From NCBI GenBank assembly GCA_963845445.1, contig CAWJSE010000002.1, positions 2,976,001 through 3,040,000 on the forward strand: a stretch of DNA of 64,000 nucleotides. The letters are read 5' to 3'. Below the pieces are notes generated by a model. The model was not told where the DNA came from. It made no database searches and saw nothing but the letters and a program-made list of their open reading frames with translations. Source of the stretch: JABDBL01 sp963845445 (GTDB lineage Bacteria > Cyanobacteriota > Vampirovibrionia > Obscuribacterales > Obscuribacteraceae). Made by a program: the position numbers and the translations under genes. Of this stretch, positions 41,900 through 50,400 are shown in pieces; the stretch's first letter is position 1, and each line of letters opens with the position of its first letter.

Positions 41900-42157
41900 T
41901 AAATTTGCTGCTGATATATAATTCCTGCGATCAAAACTCCTACCCATATGTACTTTTCCCTAAGGTCTAGAAGTAATAAAGACAACGAAGAGAAGGCCGA
42001 AACCGTCTCTCCGTTGCCCTTTGTGTGGTCCCGACTCCGCTGATGAGTTCGCACGCCGCGCTATCGGCTAACTCTGCCAACAAGCTTTCAACTTACTGGC
42101 GTACCTCCTCATCCTCATTCATGCTGTTCATCAAGCAAACAGTTGGGGGCACTCGTA
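41900..42157. other. Short gap after the cyclase, entry to GC-rich block F
   Basis: The hairpin 41983-42016 lies here. On the minus strand, 42040-42140 is open in one frame for ~50 codons with an in-frame TAA (…EEVRQ, stop, ESLLAELADSAACELISGVG) and could be a decayed small gene. I do not annotate it as a gene. Confidence 0.35.
41983..42016 (-). terminator. Hairpin downstream of the block F gene
   Basis: CAACGAAGAGA (41983-41993) pairs with TCTCTCCGTTG (42006-42016) with one mismatch; the minus strand continues TCTTTATT. It is about 140 bases past the gene's stop. Confidence 0.6.
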
Positions 42158-42496
42158 TCAAGCAGGTGGATTGAGCAGCTCGCAGCAAAGGCTCAGGATA
42201 TAGGCAACAGCGGCCTCCTTATGCTGGGCTTTACGGAATGCAAACGACCCAATCAAAACTGCCAGGTGTCTGTTCAGTTTATCGTTATCAGTCCCCTCCT
42301 TGAGGTAGAAGGGACAAGCCGCAACTTGGTACCTCCCGTAAATGATGTCTTGGGCAACTTTGTACCAAGGGGAAGTGCCATTCCGAAATTCCTCAGGAAT
42401 GTCTTCATACCTCGGTGCGTGGCTTAGTGCAGTGGCTGGCAAGGCAATCTCGATGTTGGTCACATCGTGCAGTGGATTTGCAGGATCCCATTCCAT
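42158..42496 (-). CDS. Unrecognised GC-rich protein of 112 residues (block F)
   Basis: The start at 42496 is chosen because GAGGAG lies seven bases upstream on the minus strand. The soluble protein has an acidic N-terminus, an aromatic segment (GTSPWYKVAQDIIYGRY) and a helical C-terminus (HLAVLIGSFAFRKAQHKEAAVAYILSLCCELLN). No signal peptide or known motif. Its upstream region from 42574 onward is homologous to the DNA upstream of the block G gene at 45048, though the two proteins are not alike. The gene lies between the cyclase and the RES toxin module. Confidence 0.6.
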   Translation of the reverse strand: MEWDPANPLHDVTNIEIALPATALSHAPRYEDIPEEFRNGTSPWYKVAQDIIYGRYQVAACPFYLKEGTDNDKLNRHLAVLIGSFAFRKAQHKEAAVAYILSLCCELLNPPA

Positions 42497-42573
42497 CAGG
42501 CTACTCCTCTGCCGGTTGAGGCTCACGCGCAGCTTTCGTGATCGTCAGTGCAGATCAAAAAGGACCTCTCACA

Positions 42574-42732
42574 TAACAACCACCCAACCCGTGTGAACGG
42601 ATTGAAAATTCTTGTATATGGAGATTATTACTTTGCGGCCTTGACCTAACGGAAACACGAAAAACGCATCTTACCCTTGCAAATTTCTATGTGCGAAATC
42701 AAGCTTGGCAACTTTTATCACTACATTGCTTA
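42574..42732 (-). repeat. Direct repeat flanking the RES toxin module, left copy
   Basis: About 160 bp similar to 45529-45702 in the same orientation. Shared blocks include CAACCACCCAA, GAACGGATT, ATCTTACCCT and the 15-mer AAATCAAGCTTGGCA. Read in the direction of the GC-rich genes (minus) it is upstream of the block F gene and carries CCGT-4nt-ACGG and AGGGTAAGAT, which may be a promoter. The remaining DNA to 42897 shows no gene. Confidence 0.7.
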
Positions 42733-42897
42733 AAATGCACAACTGGTGAGCCCTTAGGATTTTTTTGGTTAATAAATGGCCAAAAATTATATGGCCTTTA
42801 TGCAAATATTTAGTCAAAAAATCCCGCTTTACAAATCACTCGGCAAAAAGTATTCGCTTAACAGCTCATTAAATTGACTGCTGATTTTTTATTAAAG

Positions 42898-42946
42898 TTG
42901 TCAAAATATACTGTAATAGACAAAAAGATTTGGTAAACTTATACCA
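42898..42946 (+). promoter_or_regulatory. Likely operator region of the RES/Xre operon
   Basis: Two inverted repeats lie just upstream of the antitoxin: TTGTC (42898-42902) with GACAA (42919-42923), and TGGTA (42931-42935) with TACCA (42942-42946). Antitoxins of this class repress their own promoter, so these are good binding-site candidates. Confidence 0.5.
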
Positions 42947-42982
42947 TAATCTCGCAGTCCCAATAGTCTCAAAAAGGCAAAT

Positions 42983-43675
42983 ATGGTAGCACCGTATGAT
43001 AGTTTAAAAGAGCGCTTATATCAGGCAACCGCGCATATGCCTTTAAGTGTCGCTGAAGCCACCGTGAGCGCGCTTGAGTCTTTTTATACCGCTAAATATC
43101 AGCCATCTACCAGATCACAAGCTGCTTCCATTGTATTGGCCAGAGCAATGAAAGCATTAACTGGTGCTATAAACACAACACATGAGCTTAAAAATATTGC
43201 TGCCGCTTCATCAGATTTGGAAGTAATCTTGGCTCTATTAAGCAGTCCCGAAGTATCAATCAAACTCAAAGAAACAAACCCGCTGGCTCCAGCTAAGTTG
43301 CGCAGCTTAAAAGAAATGGAAAAATTGGTTCATGCAGAAGGAGGCTCAGTAAGTGGTGAAGAGGCTGCCAAATTGCTTGGACTAAAAAGGCAATCTATAG
43401 ACAAAGCACGTAAAGACGGTAGATTGCTGGGCTTACCCCGAGGACAAAAAAAATTCCTTTATCCAATTTGGCAATTTGATAAAGGACATATTCTACCGGG
43501 ACTAAAAGAAGTTTACGCGCATTTGCCGTCCATGGGTTCATGGATGCAAGCTGCTTTTATGCTAAGCCCTAATTCAAGTATTGGTGAAAGATCACCTCTT
43601 AATGCCCTGCGCAATGATGATATTAGTGCTGCCCTTAAAGCTGCAAAGTCCTGTGGAGAGCATGACGCGGATTAA
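42983..43675 (+). CDS. Xre/MbcA/ParS-type antitoxin
   Basis: A 230-residue antitoxin predicted to bind its operator and the RES toxin. The middle has a helix-turn-helix (GSVSGEEAAKLLGLKRQSIDKARKDGRLLGL, ~110-140). The C-terminus resembles the DUF2384 toxin-binding domain (HILPGLKEVYAHLP... SSIGERSPLNALRNDDISAALKAA). The first ~100 residues are helical and unusual for the family. It is upstream of and overlaps the toxin gene by 14 bases, as expected for this TA type. ATG follows AAAAAGG. Confidence 0.82.
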   Translation: MVAPYDSLKERLYQATAHMPLSVAEATVSALESFYTAKYQPSTRSQAASIVLARAMKALTGAINTTHELKNIAAASSDLEVILALLSSPEVSIKLKETNPLAPAKLRSLKEMEKLVHAEGGSVSGEEAAKLLGLKRQSIDKARKDGRLLGLPRGQKKFLYPIWQFDKGHILPGLKEVYAHLPSMGSWMQAAFMLSPNSSIGERSPLNALRNDDISAALKAAKSCGEHDAD

Positions 43676-44294
43676 TAAAACGGCGGGCATATATTATCCG
43701 CCAGCCGACTTTAACAAAAGAACTTTGTTGATCAAAAGGCTTAAATGTCCGCTCTATCGCATTTTTCGAATCATTCAAGTCTCACAAAAAGGCAAAGCAG
43801 GTATATTGCACTTTGGTTTGGGCACAGGCAGATTTAACGCGCCCAATAAAGCCTATGGCGTCTGTTATTTTGGTGCCGATGAATATGCTGCATTTATAGA
43901 AACGTGTGGGCGGCAACGCCACCGTTTGCTGGATGAGCTTTTCTTGAGTCAGCTGGCAATAGCAACCATAAATGTTTTGCGTCCTTTAAAGCTTGTTGAT
44001 ATTTCTGGCGCTGGTGCTGCCTGGGTGGGAGCAGCGGGAGAAATTAGTGCCGGAGATCACGTCCTGTCTCAATTATGGTCTAAGGCTTTTTATGAACATC
44101 CCAATAAGCCAGATGGTATTTATTATCGCTGCCGGCATGATCTGGAACGTTATAGTATTGCATTATTTGCCCGCGGCAAAAATTTATTGCAAGTGTCAAC
44201 ATACACCGGACTTATGAGCACAGAATATAGAGCTAATCTAGCAACATTGCTAGATTATTATAGTTTTTCTTTACTGCCTACTGCATCTGATTGA
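43662..44294 (+). CDS. RES-domain toxin (NAD-degrading/ADP-ribosyl type)
   Basis: A 210-residue RES-domain protein, related to toxins that consume NAD+ (MbcT-like) or ADP-ribosylate targets (ParT-like). The conserved Arg lies in CPLYRIFRI, followed by LHFGLGTGRFNAPNKAYGVCYFGADEYAAFIET, which contains the GRFN and Y..E motifs. The conserved Glu is in AFIET, and the Ser is probably in LWSKAFYEHP or further on. Start at ATG 43662 (ribosome site GGAG) overlaps the antitoxin end. The longer frame from 43581 would lie in the antitoxin gene. The pair is flanked by the direct repeats at 42574 and 45529. Confidence 0.88.
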   Translation: MTRINKTAGIYYPPADFNKRTLLIKRLKCPLYRIFRIIQVSQKGKAGILHFGLGTGRFNAPNKAYGVCYFGADEYAAFIETCGRQRHRLLDELFLSQLAIATINVLRPLKLVDISGAGAAWVGAAGEISAGDHVLSQLWSKAFYEHPNKPDGIYYRCRHDLERYSIALFARGKNLLQVSTYTGLMSTEYRANLATLLDYYSFSLLPTASD

Positions 44295-44334
44295 ATAGGG
44301 CTGGCACTGCAAAAAAGTCAATAAATAAAAAAAC

Positions 44335-44368
44335 CGATCCGCAGATAAGCAGTTATCTCTGCGGATCG
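44335..44368 (-). terminator. Terminator for the block G gene
   Basis: CGATCCGCAGA (44335-44345) pairs perfectly with TCTGCGGATCG (44358-44368). On the minus strand it is followed by a T run (A run at 44325-44333), so it terminates the minus-strand gene at 44415. It also lies 40 bases after the RES toxin. Confidence 0.85.
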
Positions 44369-44414
44369 ATCTCATCATTTCATGATGGGGATTGAGACTC
44401 AGGGTATGCCCGTC

Positions 44415-44894
44415 TTAATCGTTCAAGACGCTTGGATTTGGGACAACTGGGGCCACCCGCGTATAGCGAATCACGAGGAACCATACGGGGCCATCGCCCA
44501 GATCGCCCGGCTCGTTTCGCTCTTCAAAAGCCACCCTGAAGCGTGGATCGACAAGCTCTTCCACCAGTAGAGCGTGGAGGATACGTAGCTCATCGATCAG
44601 CCACTTGGGGTCGAATTCATCAGCCGAAATGCCCTCCGGCGGCGGCTCGTTGAAGTCTTCGTTGTCCAGTGGCACAGACCAGAGCTCGAGTGGCTCGTTG
44701 TCGCTGGTAGTAGCTGTGCTGTTGAGGAGGTAATCGAGGACGTCGCACGGCAGACGTCTAAGCTCCATCTTTGCTCGTGCTTCTGGACCGGCATGCCTCT
44801 CACGAGCAGACAGCTTCTGCTCTGAGGCAACGAACTCCATGACGCGCCAGAGGCGCTCCTGCAAAGTCAAACCGAGATTGGTAAAATCCGTCAC
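44415..44894 (-). CDS. Unrecognised acidic GC-rich protein of 159 residues (block G)
   Basis: GTG 44894 is taken as start because GGAGGAG lies eight bases upstream; an ATG at 44930 would place this site inside the gene. The protein is acidic and helical (LQERLWRVMEFVASEQKLSA, ELRRLPCDVLDYLLNS), with a Pro-rich acidic middle (NEDFNEPPPEGISADEFDP) and a helix-strand end. No signal peptide or known motif. A perfect terminator follows. It lies next to the RES toxin but is on the other strand. Confidence 0.62.
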   Translation of the reverse strand: MTDFTNLGLTLQERLWRVMEFVASEQKLSARERHAGPEARAKMELRRLPCDVLDYLLNSTATTSDNEPLELWSVPLDNEDFNEPPPEGISADEFDPKWLIDELRILHALLVEELVDPRFRVAFEERNEPGDLGDGPVWFLVIRYTRVAPVVPNPSVLND

Positions 44895-45047
44895 GTCGGG
44901 TTCTCCTCCTACGGATTGATCGAAACTCACGCACAGCCGCAGGATCTGTGTATGAGTTTAGTCATTGAACACGATTGAATCACCGGTTGGTGATGATTGC
45001 ATCCCCTGGGCGTTTTGCGTCAACAATCAAGGCGATTCTAATCAGAC

Positions 45048-45374
45048 TTACCTTGATTGATTGTAAGTAGTTTCAATGGCGCTGGCAGCCGATCTGATGT
45101 CGGCGGATGCCTCGTCCGTTGTGGGTCCAGGACTTTCGCAACGGCACAATTCTTCGTCTGCCCTTAGCAGGTTCGCAGGCGCTCCGTTTAGAACGGCTGA
45201 CAGCAGATCGTCCGGTACCGATTTCCCATCAAGGTAATCGGCCATGGCATCGAGGTATGTGGCAAAATTTTTGTCCCCGTCTGCTCGGTAAGTTGCCGCA
45301 CTCTGGCGCAGCTTTTCTGCGCGCTTAGCAACATATTTACGCGCGAGCTCATTGCCCAGCATTGGTCCTGCCAT
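45048..45374 (-). CDS. Unrecognised GC-rich helical protein of 108 residues (block G)
   Basis: Start at ATG 45374, preceded by CAGGAGGTC at an eight-base spacing. The product is helical (LARKYVAKRAEKLRQSAATYRADGDKNFATYLDAMADYLDG) with a short linker and a second helical stretch ending QSR. No signal peptide. It has two close cysteines (LCRCESPG). Its upstream DNA (45529-45702) is homologous to the upstream DNA of the block F gene. It is on the same strand as the 44415 gene, with about 150 bp between. Confidence 0.62.
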   Translation of the reverse strand: MAGPMLGNELARKYVAKRAEKLRQSAATYRADGDKNFATYLDAMADYLDGKSVPDDLLSAVLNGAPANLLRADEELCRCESPGPTTDEASADIRSAASAIETTYNQSR

Positions 45375-45528
45375 CGGCAGACCTCCTGAGGGAAAGTCGA
45401 ACAAAGGTCAACGAAAGTCGACATCGCAAGATGCCTACCACACAATCAAAACAACAAGCGCCTGCTTGGCGCAGATGCACTGATCCCATAGAAATTGACC
45501 GGGTATGGTGCTCCTTCCATTTTATAAG

Positions 45529-45702
45529 CGGCAACCACCCAATGAACCGCACCCGTCAGAACGGATTCAAAATTTCTTGTGTGGTTCTCTTAACTACTCT
45601 ATAACTCTGAGTTGGACCTGACGGCAAAAACGAAATGTATCTTACCCTGGCAAATTCCTATGAGCAAAATCAAGCTTGGCATCTTTTATTGAAATATTGC
45701 CT
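45529..45702 (-). repeat. Direct repeat flanking the RES toxin module, right copy
   Basis: The counterpart of 42574-42732, similar over its length with a few short insertions. It lies upstream of the minus-strand gene at 45048. The two copies bracket about 2.8 kb containing the antitoxin, RES toxin and two GC-rich genes. Confidence 0.7.
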
Positions 45703-45826
45703 GAACAGCCATAGACCAATATTCAGTTAAGCTACTACTTTACAAGTGTGGGTGCAGCAGAGCTAGTAATCGACATAGCTAAAATAATTTGTGCCATAAT
45801 TATCTGCAGATGAAGAGGACATAATA

Positions 45827-46291
45827 ATGAGCTTAATCGACGACTTAGTGCAAGGATTCGGTAAAGAAGTAGGCAAAGTAAAAGCTCGCTCTGAAGAGCT
45901 CATGAAATCCTATAACCTTTCTTCGGAGATAAAAGAATTAGAGAGAAAAAAGGCAAGCAAATTCGTTGAAATAGGACGCCTGATATATGACAAGTATGAG
46001 CGCCACGATACAATAGATGAAGGCATCTTGCAAGAAAGAGTAAAAGAGATTGTCAGCATCGAAAAAGATATAACTCAATTGCAAGCAGAACTAGATAGCC
46101 TGCAAATGCAGAATGACCCCAATATCCCGGCTTCTAAAAGGGCAGATGCAAAAGCGGGCTATACAGCCACGCCAGGTTTTGAATGTCCCAAATGTCATGC
46201 TCCTGCTAATAGAGAAAAAGGATTTTGCCCTACTTGCGGTGAACCTTTGAAACAATCGAATGGCAGCCAAACGGAACAGGATTCTCCCTAA
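45827..46291 (+). CDS. Coiled-coil protein with C-terminal zinc ribbon
   Basis: A 154-residue soluble protein. Residues ~15-95 form a coiled coil (SEIKELERKKASKFVEIGRLIYDKY, IVSIEKDITQLQAELDSL). The C-terminus has a zinc ribbon CPKCHAPANREKGFCPTCGE with two CxxC pairs. Its stop overlaps the next gene's start as TAATG, so it is translated with the transporter below. Function unknown; such zinc-ribbon proteins often bind nucleic acid or other proteins. Confidence 0.78.
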   Translation: MSLIDDLVQGFGKEVGKVKARSEELMKSYNLSSEIKELERKKASKFVEIGRLIYDKYERHDTIDEGILQERVKEIVSIEKDITQLQAELDSLQMQNDPNIPASKRADAKAGYTATPGFECPKCHAPANREKGFCPTCGEPLKQSNGSQTEQDSP

Positions 46292-47939
46292 TGAATGTGT
46301 CAAGTTGGCACAGCCGCCTTTTGTGGGTTTTGCCAGTATTGATAGCCCTTATTATTTGGCAATTGATTGTACAGTTTTCCGGCAGTGAATTATTGCCCGG
46401 TCCTGTAGCTTGCTTCAGAGCACTATGCGATTTAGCGAGCAGCCATATTCTAATTGAAGACTGTTTTGCTAGTTTAAAACGGGTTTTTATAGGCTTTTGT
46501 TTTGCCGCAATTATCGGCATAGCTGCAGGACTAGCTATGGGTCTGTTTGCTAGTTTGCGGGCCAGCTTTCTACCTGTAGTGGAGTTGTTACGTCCTATTC
46601 CTCCTATAGCCTGGATACCAGTTGCTATTACCTTTTTGGTATTGGCGATCCTTCGTCTTGTTTTGTAATTTTTATCGGTGCTTTTTATCCTATTTTTACT
46701 AATACGCTTCTAGGCGTAAAGGAAATCCCGGCCACTTATGTGGACGCTGCCAAAATGTTAGGGGCATCAAATCTTAGAATCTATAAACAAATAATTATTC
46801 CTTGCGCATTGCCTAGTATATTTGCCGGACTAACCGTGGGACTAGGTTTTGCTTGGGCGTGCGTTGTAGCAGCAGAGATGATTGCTGCTCGCAGCGGACT
46901 AGGCTATGAAATACAATTAAACAGACAATTGTTGCAATTAGATCGAGTGGTGGCGGGCATGGCTGTAATAGGTTTCATTGGTGTGATCATGGCACTGAGC
47001 ATGAAATGGTTAGAGCGCAAATGCCTTCCCTGGAAAAGCCTCCTAATCAAAGAGCATTCTGACGAGCAACTGGATATTGATAAACTAAAAACATCGCACC
47101 TGGCAGCAAATAAATTCGATCAATTAACTGGTGTTTCAGTGCTTCTCGAAAGAGTAAGTTTTACGTATGGAAAAAATACTAATTTAATCAATGAAATTTC
47201 ATTATCAGTAAAGCCTGGCGAATTCGTCACTTTGCTTGGTGCCAGTGGCTGCGGAAAGACCTCCTTATTGCGCCTTATTGCTGGTTTAAATAAACCTACG
47301 GCCGGTCGTATTCTTATAGACAAAGATGATGCTTATGCAAGCAAAAAAGAATTGACAATGGTTTTCCAAAACGGTGCCTTATTCCCCTGGCTAACAGTTT
47401 TGGATAATGTAATTTTTGCCTTGCAAGCACAAAATTTATCCCAAGAAGGATCTGCCCAGCAGGCCAAAACCATTTTAGCCATTGTTGGTTTGGAGAACCA
47501 TATCACTAAATATCCAGGCCAATTATCTGGTGGGCAACAACAAAGAGTAGCGCTAGCGAGAGCCTTAGCCTATCGTCCGCGATTAATTCTAATGGACGAA
47601 CCATTTTCGGCGCTAGATAGCCAAACGCGCGAATTGCTGCAAGAAGATGTAGCCATTTTATTATCGCAAATGGGCATAAGCGTTATTCTTGTTACGCACG
47701 ATATACGCGAAGCCGTGTTTATGTCAGACCGAGTGCTAGTCTTATCTGCAAGCGGGCCGCACATCATTGAAGAACTGGTAATTGACACAACGCGCTTAAC
47801 CCGTGACGACGCTTTTCGCTATACTGGAGAATTTAGCAGTGTTCGTGCCAAACTATTCCAAGCGATGCATAGCAGACTAAATTACTCTGCAAATGCCAGC
47901 AGGGACAATGCGATTTCTCAAGAGGTGATAAAGAATTGA
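46291..47939 (+). pseudogene. Fused permease-ATPase of a nitrate/sulfonate-type ABC importer, one-base frameshift
   Basis: The N-terminal half is a SsuC/TauC/NrtB-type permease with about six membrane helices (WVLPVLIALIIWQLIV, CFAAIIGIAAGLAMGLF, and the coupling EIPATYVDAAKMLGAS motif). The C-terminal half is an SsuB/NrtD-like ATPase: GASGCGKTSLL, the Q-loop VFQNGALFPWL, signature LSGGQQQRVALARAL and LILMDEPFSALD. The frame breaks near 46646, where TTGGCGAT should be TTGGGCGAT to give FLGLGDPSSCF; one G is missing. The second part is then in frame. So the gene is inactivated or mis-sequenced. The permease and ATPase are normally separate proteins, and here they are joined in one frame through a ~40-residue linker. 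Confidence 0.85.
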
Positions 47940-48991
47940 AATTGCTTCCCAACTCATTAAAACTAGGCTGTGCTATTTTCCTAATCGTTCTTAGCACTGC
48001 CTGCAACAAAGAAGCTAATGTCAGTCAAAACAATAAGAATGGCACGGTTATTGCTGGCTGGCAAACCGCCTGGTCGCCATCAGGCCAAATTGCTCAAACT
48101 TTAATTCACACAGACATTGCCAAAAAACAAAATGTAGACCTTAATTTAATTGGCTTTTTGTATGGTCCAGATATGAATGAAGCAGCAATGAATCACAATA
48201 TTAATTGTTTAAATACAGGCAATGTGCCGGCTACCAGTCTGCTTTCAAAAAGCGCTAATTGGATAGTTATTGCTCGTCTAATAAGACAACCATTGTCGAT
48301 CATAGCTAGAAGTGATTCAGGCATACACAAAGTCGAAGACTTAAGAGGAAAAACACTGGGAATTGGTTTTGGTACAGGACCACACCCCTATTTACTTTGT
48401 TTGCTAAAGAAGCATGGTCTTTGGGATGGCAAGTCGCCTATGCCTCTTAAATTAATGAATATTGCTCCCAGTGAACAAGTAATGGCTTTGCAACAAAAAG
48501 CAGTAGACGCCATTGCTACCTGGGAACCACAAAGCACTATCGCCATACTAAAAAAGCTTGGTGTGGTCATTAATGAAGAGTCAAGCCCAGGCTTGATTCT
48601 TATTGAGAAAAAATTTGCTCATGAGCATTCTGAAATAGTTGTACGCTTGCTCCAAGCTTATTTACAGGCAGAATATTATGTAGCAATGCACAAAGAATTG
48701 ACCGACCAGTGGTTTGTCACAGGCTCGCAATACAGCAAGGAGCTAATTAACAAAATAAAAATCATAGAACCCAATTTACTGACAAAAGATCCGCACAAAA
48801 TCAATTTGGATTTAAGCAAAGAAGATATTGATAGGTGTCAACAGCACGCCGATGCTATGTTTGCAGCTGGACTAATCAAGCAAGCTGTGAATATAAAAGA
48901 TTGCCTTGATTTATCTTTTTTGCAAAAAGCCCAAACCGAATGGCAGCAGACACCACTGGAGTCGAAATCAGTTTCTATTGTAAATCCTTGA
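47936..48991 (+). CDS. Substrate-binding lipoprotein of the ABC importer (NMT1/SsuA-like)
   Basis: A 351-residue periplasmic binding lipoprotein. The start is TTG 47936 overlapping the ATPase stop (TTGA). A signal peptide ends in a lipobox LSTAC, so Cys22 is lipidated. The mature part has the NMT1/THI5/SsuA-like fold with VEDLRGKTLGIGFGTGPHPYLLCLLKKHGL, VMALQQKAVDAIATWEPQ and a polar ligand region. The substrate could be nitrate, a sulfonate, taurine or a thiamine precursor; the sequence does not decide. Context matches the preceding permease-ATPase. Confidence 0.88.
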   Translation: MKLLPNSLKLGCAIFLIVLSTACNKEANVSQNNKNGTVIAGWQTAWSPSGQIAQTLIHTDIAKKQNVDLNLIGFLYGPDMNEAAMNHNINCLNTGNVPATSLLSKSANWIVIARLIRQPLSIIARSDSGIHKVEDLRGKTLGIGFGTGPHPYLLCLLKKHGLWDGKSPMPLKLMNIAPSEQVMALQQKAVDAIATWEPQSTIAILKKLGVVINEESSPGLILIEKKFAHEHSEIVVRLLQAYLQAEYYVAMHKELTDQWFVTGSQYSKELINKIKIIEPNLLTKDPHKINLDLSKEDIDRCQQHADAMFAAGLIKQAVNIKDCLDLSFLQKAQTEWQQTPLESKSVSIVNP

Positions 48992-49018
48992 TCCTGTATG
49001 TGGATGACTCCGACCATT

Positions 49019-49432
49019 CTAAATTGATGGCAAAAAGAGCATCGGATCAATTGCAAAATGAGTCCCCAAGCATTTAGCGGCCCGCTTAGTTAAATTGCGC
49101 TTGCCGGAAAGATAGGCAGAAATGTTTGATTCATATTCGCCAGCAATCTCTGCTACAGCGGACTGCGTTAATCTGTGATCAGACATAAGTGATCGTAAAA
49201 TATCTTGCGGGGCAACACAAGCTATTTTGAAATGCTCATTTTCATAATTGCCTACAAGTAGGCTCAAAACCTTAAAATATTGACGTTCGCCTTTACTCAT
49301 CCAATTATCTTTAATCGCTAATCGTTTCATGACGACAAGCGCCTGTTCATAGTGTTTTTTATCTTCAATAATACACAATGGCAGACTTTGAACCAGTTCA
49401 AGATAATCTTTTTGACCACCAACAATTTTCAT
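49019..49432 (-). CDS. higA: HigA antitoxin
   Basis: A 137-residue Xre-type antitoxin. I start at ATG 49432, which overlaps the higB stop as ATGA and follows GGAG six bases upstream; an ATG at 49444 is also in frame. The C-terminal half has the helix-turn-helix DHRLTQSAVAEIAGEYESNISAYLSGKRNLTKRAAKCLG typical of HigA, and the N-terminal half is the helical toxin-binding part. Gene order toxin-antitoxin is that of higBA. It represses its own promoter and blocks HigB. Confidence 0.88.
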   Translation of the reverse strand: MKIVGGQKDYLELVQSLPLCIIEDKKHYEQALVVMKRLAIKDNWMSKGERQYFKVLSLLVGNYENEHFKIACVAPQDILRSLMSDHRLTQSAVAEIAGEYESNISAYLSGKRNLTKRAAKCLGTHFAIDPMLFLPSI

Positions 49433-49713
49433 TTTGGTCTCCATTTGTCGTATTCAGGATGGGTTAAAACTTTATCTATTAGCACAGCCTGTTCAACAAA
49501 GCTAACAATAGTAATAGCCCGATACTTATTGCCACCTATGTCAAAAATACAAAAAGGCGCTGCATAATCAACGGAGTTGAAGGTCCGCTTAATATCTGCA
49601 AATGTATTCCACTTCGCTGCCATTGTTTTTCTAATCCATTCTGCTAATGGCCTTCTTGAATTCGGATATTTTGCCTGAAATTTAAAAACAATCTCTTTGT
49701 TAAAAACGTTCAT
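49429..49713 (-). CDS. higB: HigB-type mRNA interferase toxin
   Basis: A 94-residue HigB-family toxin that cleaves mRNA on the ribosome in characterised homologues. Signature residues are FQAKYPNSRRPLAEWIRKTMAAKWNTFADIKRTF, the core FCIFDIGGNKYRAITIVSF, and the end VLTHPEYDKW. Length is normal. It is the first gene of the operon, with a palindromic operator 20 bases upstream, and overlaps higA. Confidence 0.9.
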   Translation of the reverse strand: MNVFNKEIVFKFQAKYPNSRRPLAEWIRKTMAAKWNTFADIKRTFNSVDYAAPFCIFDIGGNKYRAITIVSFVEQAVLIDKVLTHPEYDKWRPK

Positions 49714-49730
49714 TAAACCGCTCTACTCTG

Positions 49731-49759
49731 ATCTTATCAAATTTGATAACTATGGTCAA
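49731..49759 (-). promoter_or_regulatory. higBA promoter with palindromic operator
   Basis: On the minus strand TTGACC (49754-49759) and TAAGAT (49731-49736) are 17 bases apart. The 16-bp perfect palindrome TTATCAAATTTGATAA (49734-49749) covers the spacer and -10. This is a typical autorepressed toxin-antitoxin promoter. Confidence 0.8.
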
Positions 49760-50400
49760 ACAATATCTGCCAAGAATTTTTGCTGACCGTTGTACAACTA
49801 TTACGCTGCAAAATAAAAATAGTTCAATGCAAGACGTGGGATTTGATTCTTTCGGAGGCAACGCGGACTACATTAGAACGCGCTAAAAAATCATGGTAGC
49901 GCTAGCTACGCTAGCAAAACAGATTGATCTTTAATAATTTTTCTTTGATAACATCTGCTTTAAGGTACCAAGGGTTCTTTATATTGGATGCTTAAAGGAA
50001 GCCTTTTGCTTAACATGAGACTTATATTTTCTTGCACTGACTAAATAATGTTCTTTACACTAAGTTTGTCTTTCGTCGTAAATCCGGTATCCACTCCAAG
50101 CCTGTGCCAATCTCAAAATCTGCTTCTTTCTGTATAGCTAAGTGCCGTATGGAAGGGATTGTCCATGAGATGTCAGAATTGGTCATCTGAAAGGATGCAG
50201 TCTTGGATTAGGATTACCTCGTGTGCTAACTAAGGAGTTACAGACCGAACAGAATGTTCATCATGGATAGGTCATGTCTAGACCTGTCTTGCAAGCAGTT
50301 GATTATAAGCTGTGATCAAGATTGTTCATAGGCCGCGTAATACTCGAGGGCTTCGCTTTGCTCATTTCTGTCCCACTGTCTCAACCGTCGAGGAGATCCT
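49760..50400. other. Gap between higBA and GC-rich block H
   Basis: No gene supportable in 640 bp. A GCGCTAGCTACGCTAGC palindromic stretch lies at about 49900-49915. The last 20 bases carry the GTCGAGGAGATCCT ribosome site of the next gene. Confidence 0.5.
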
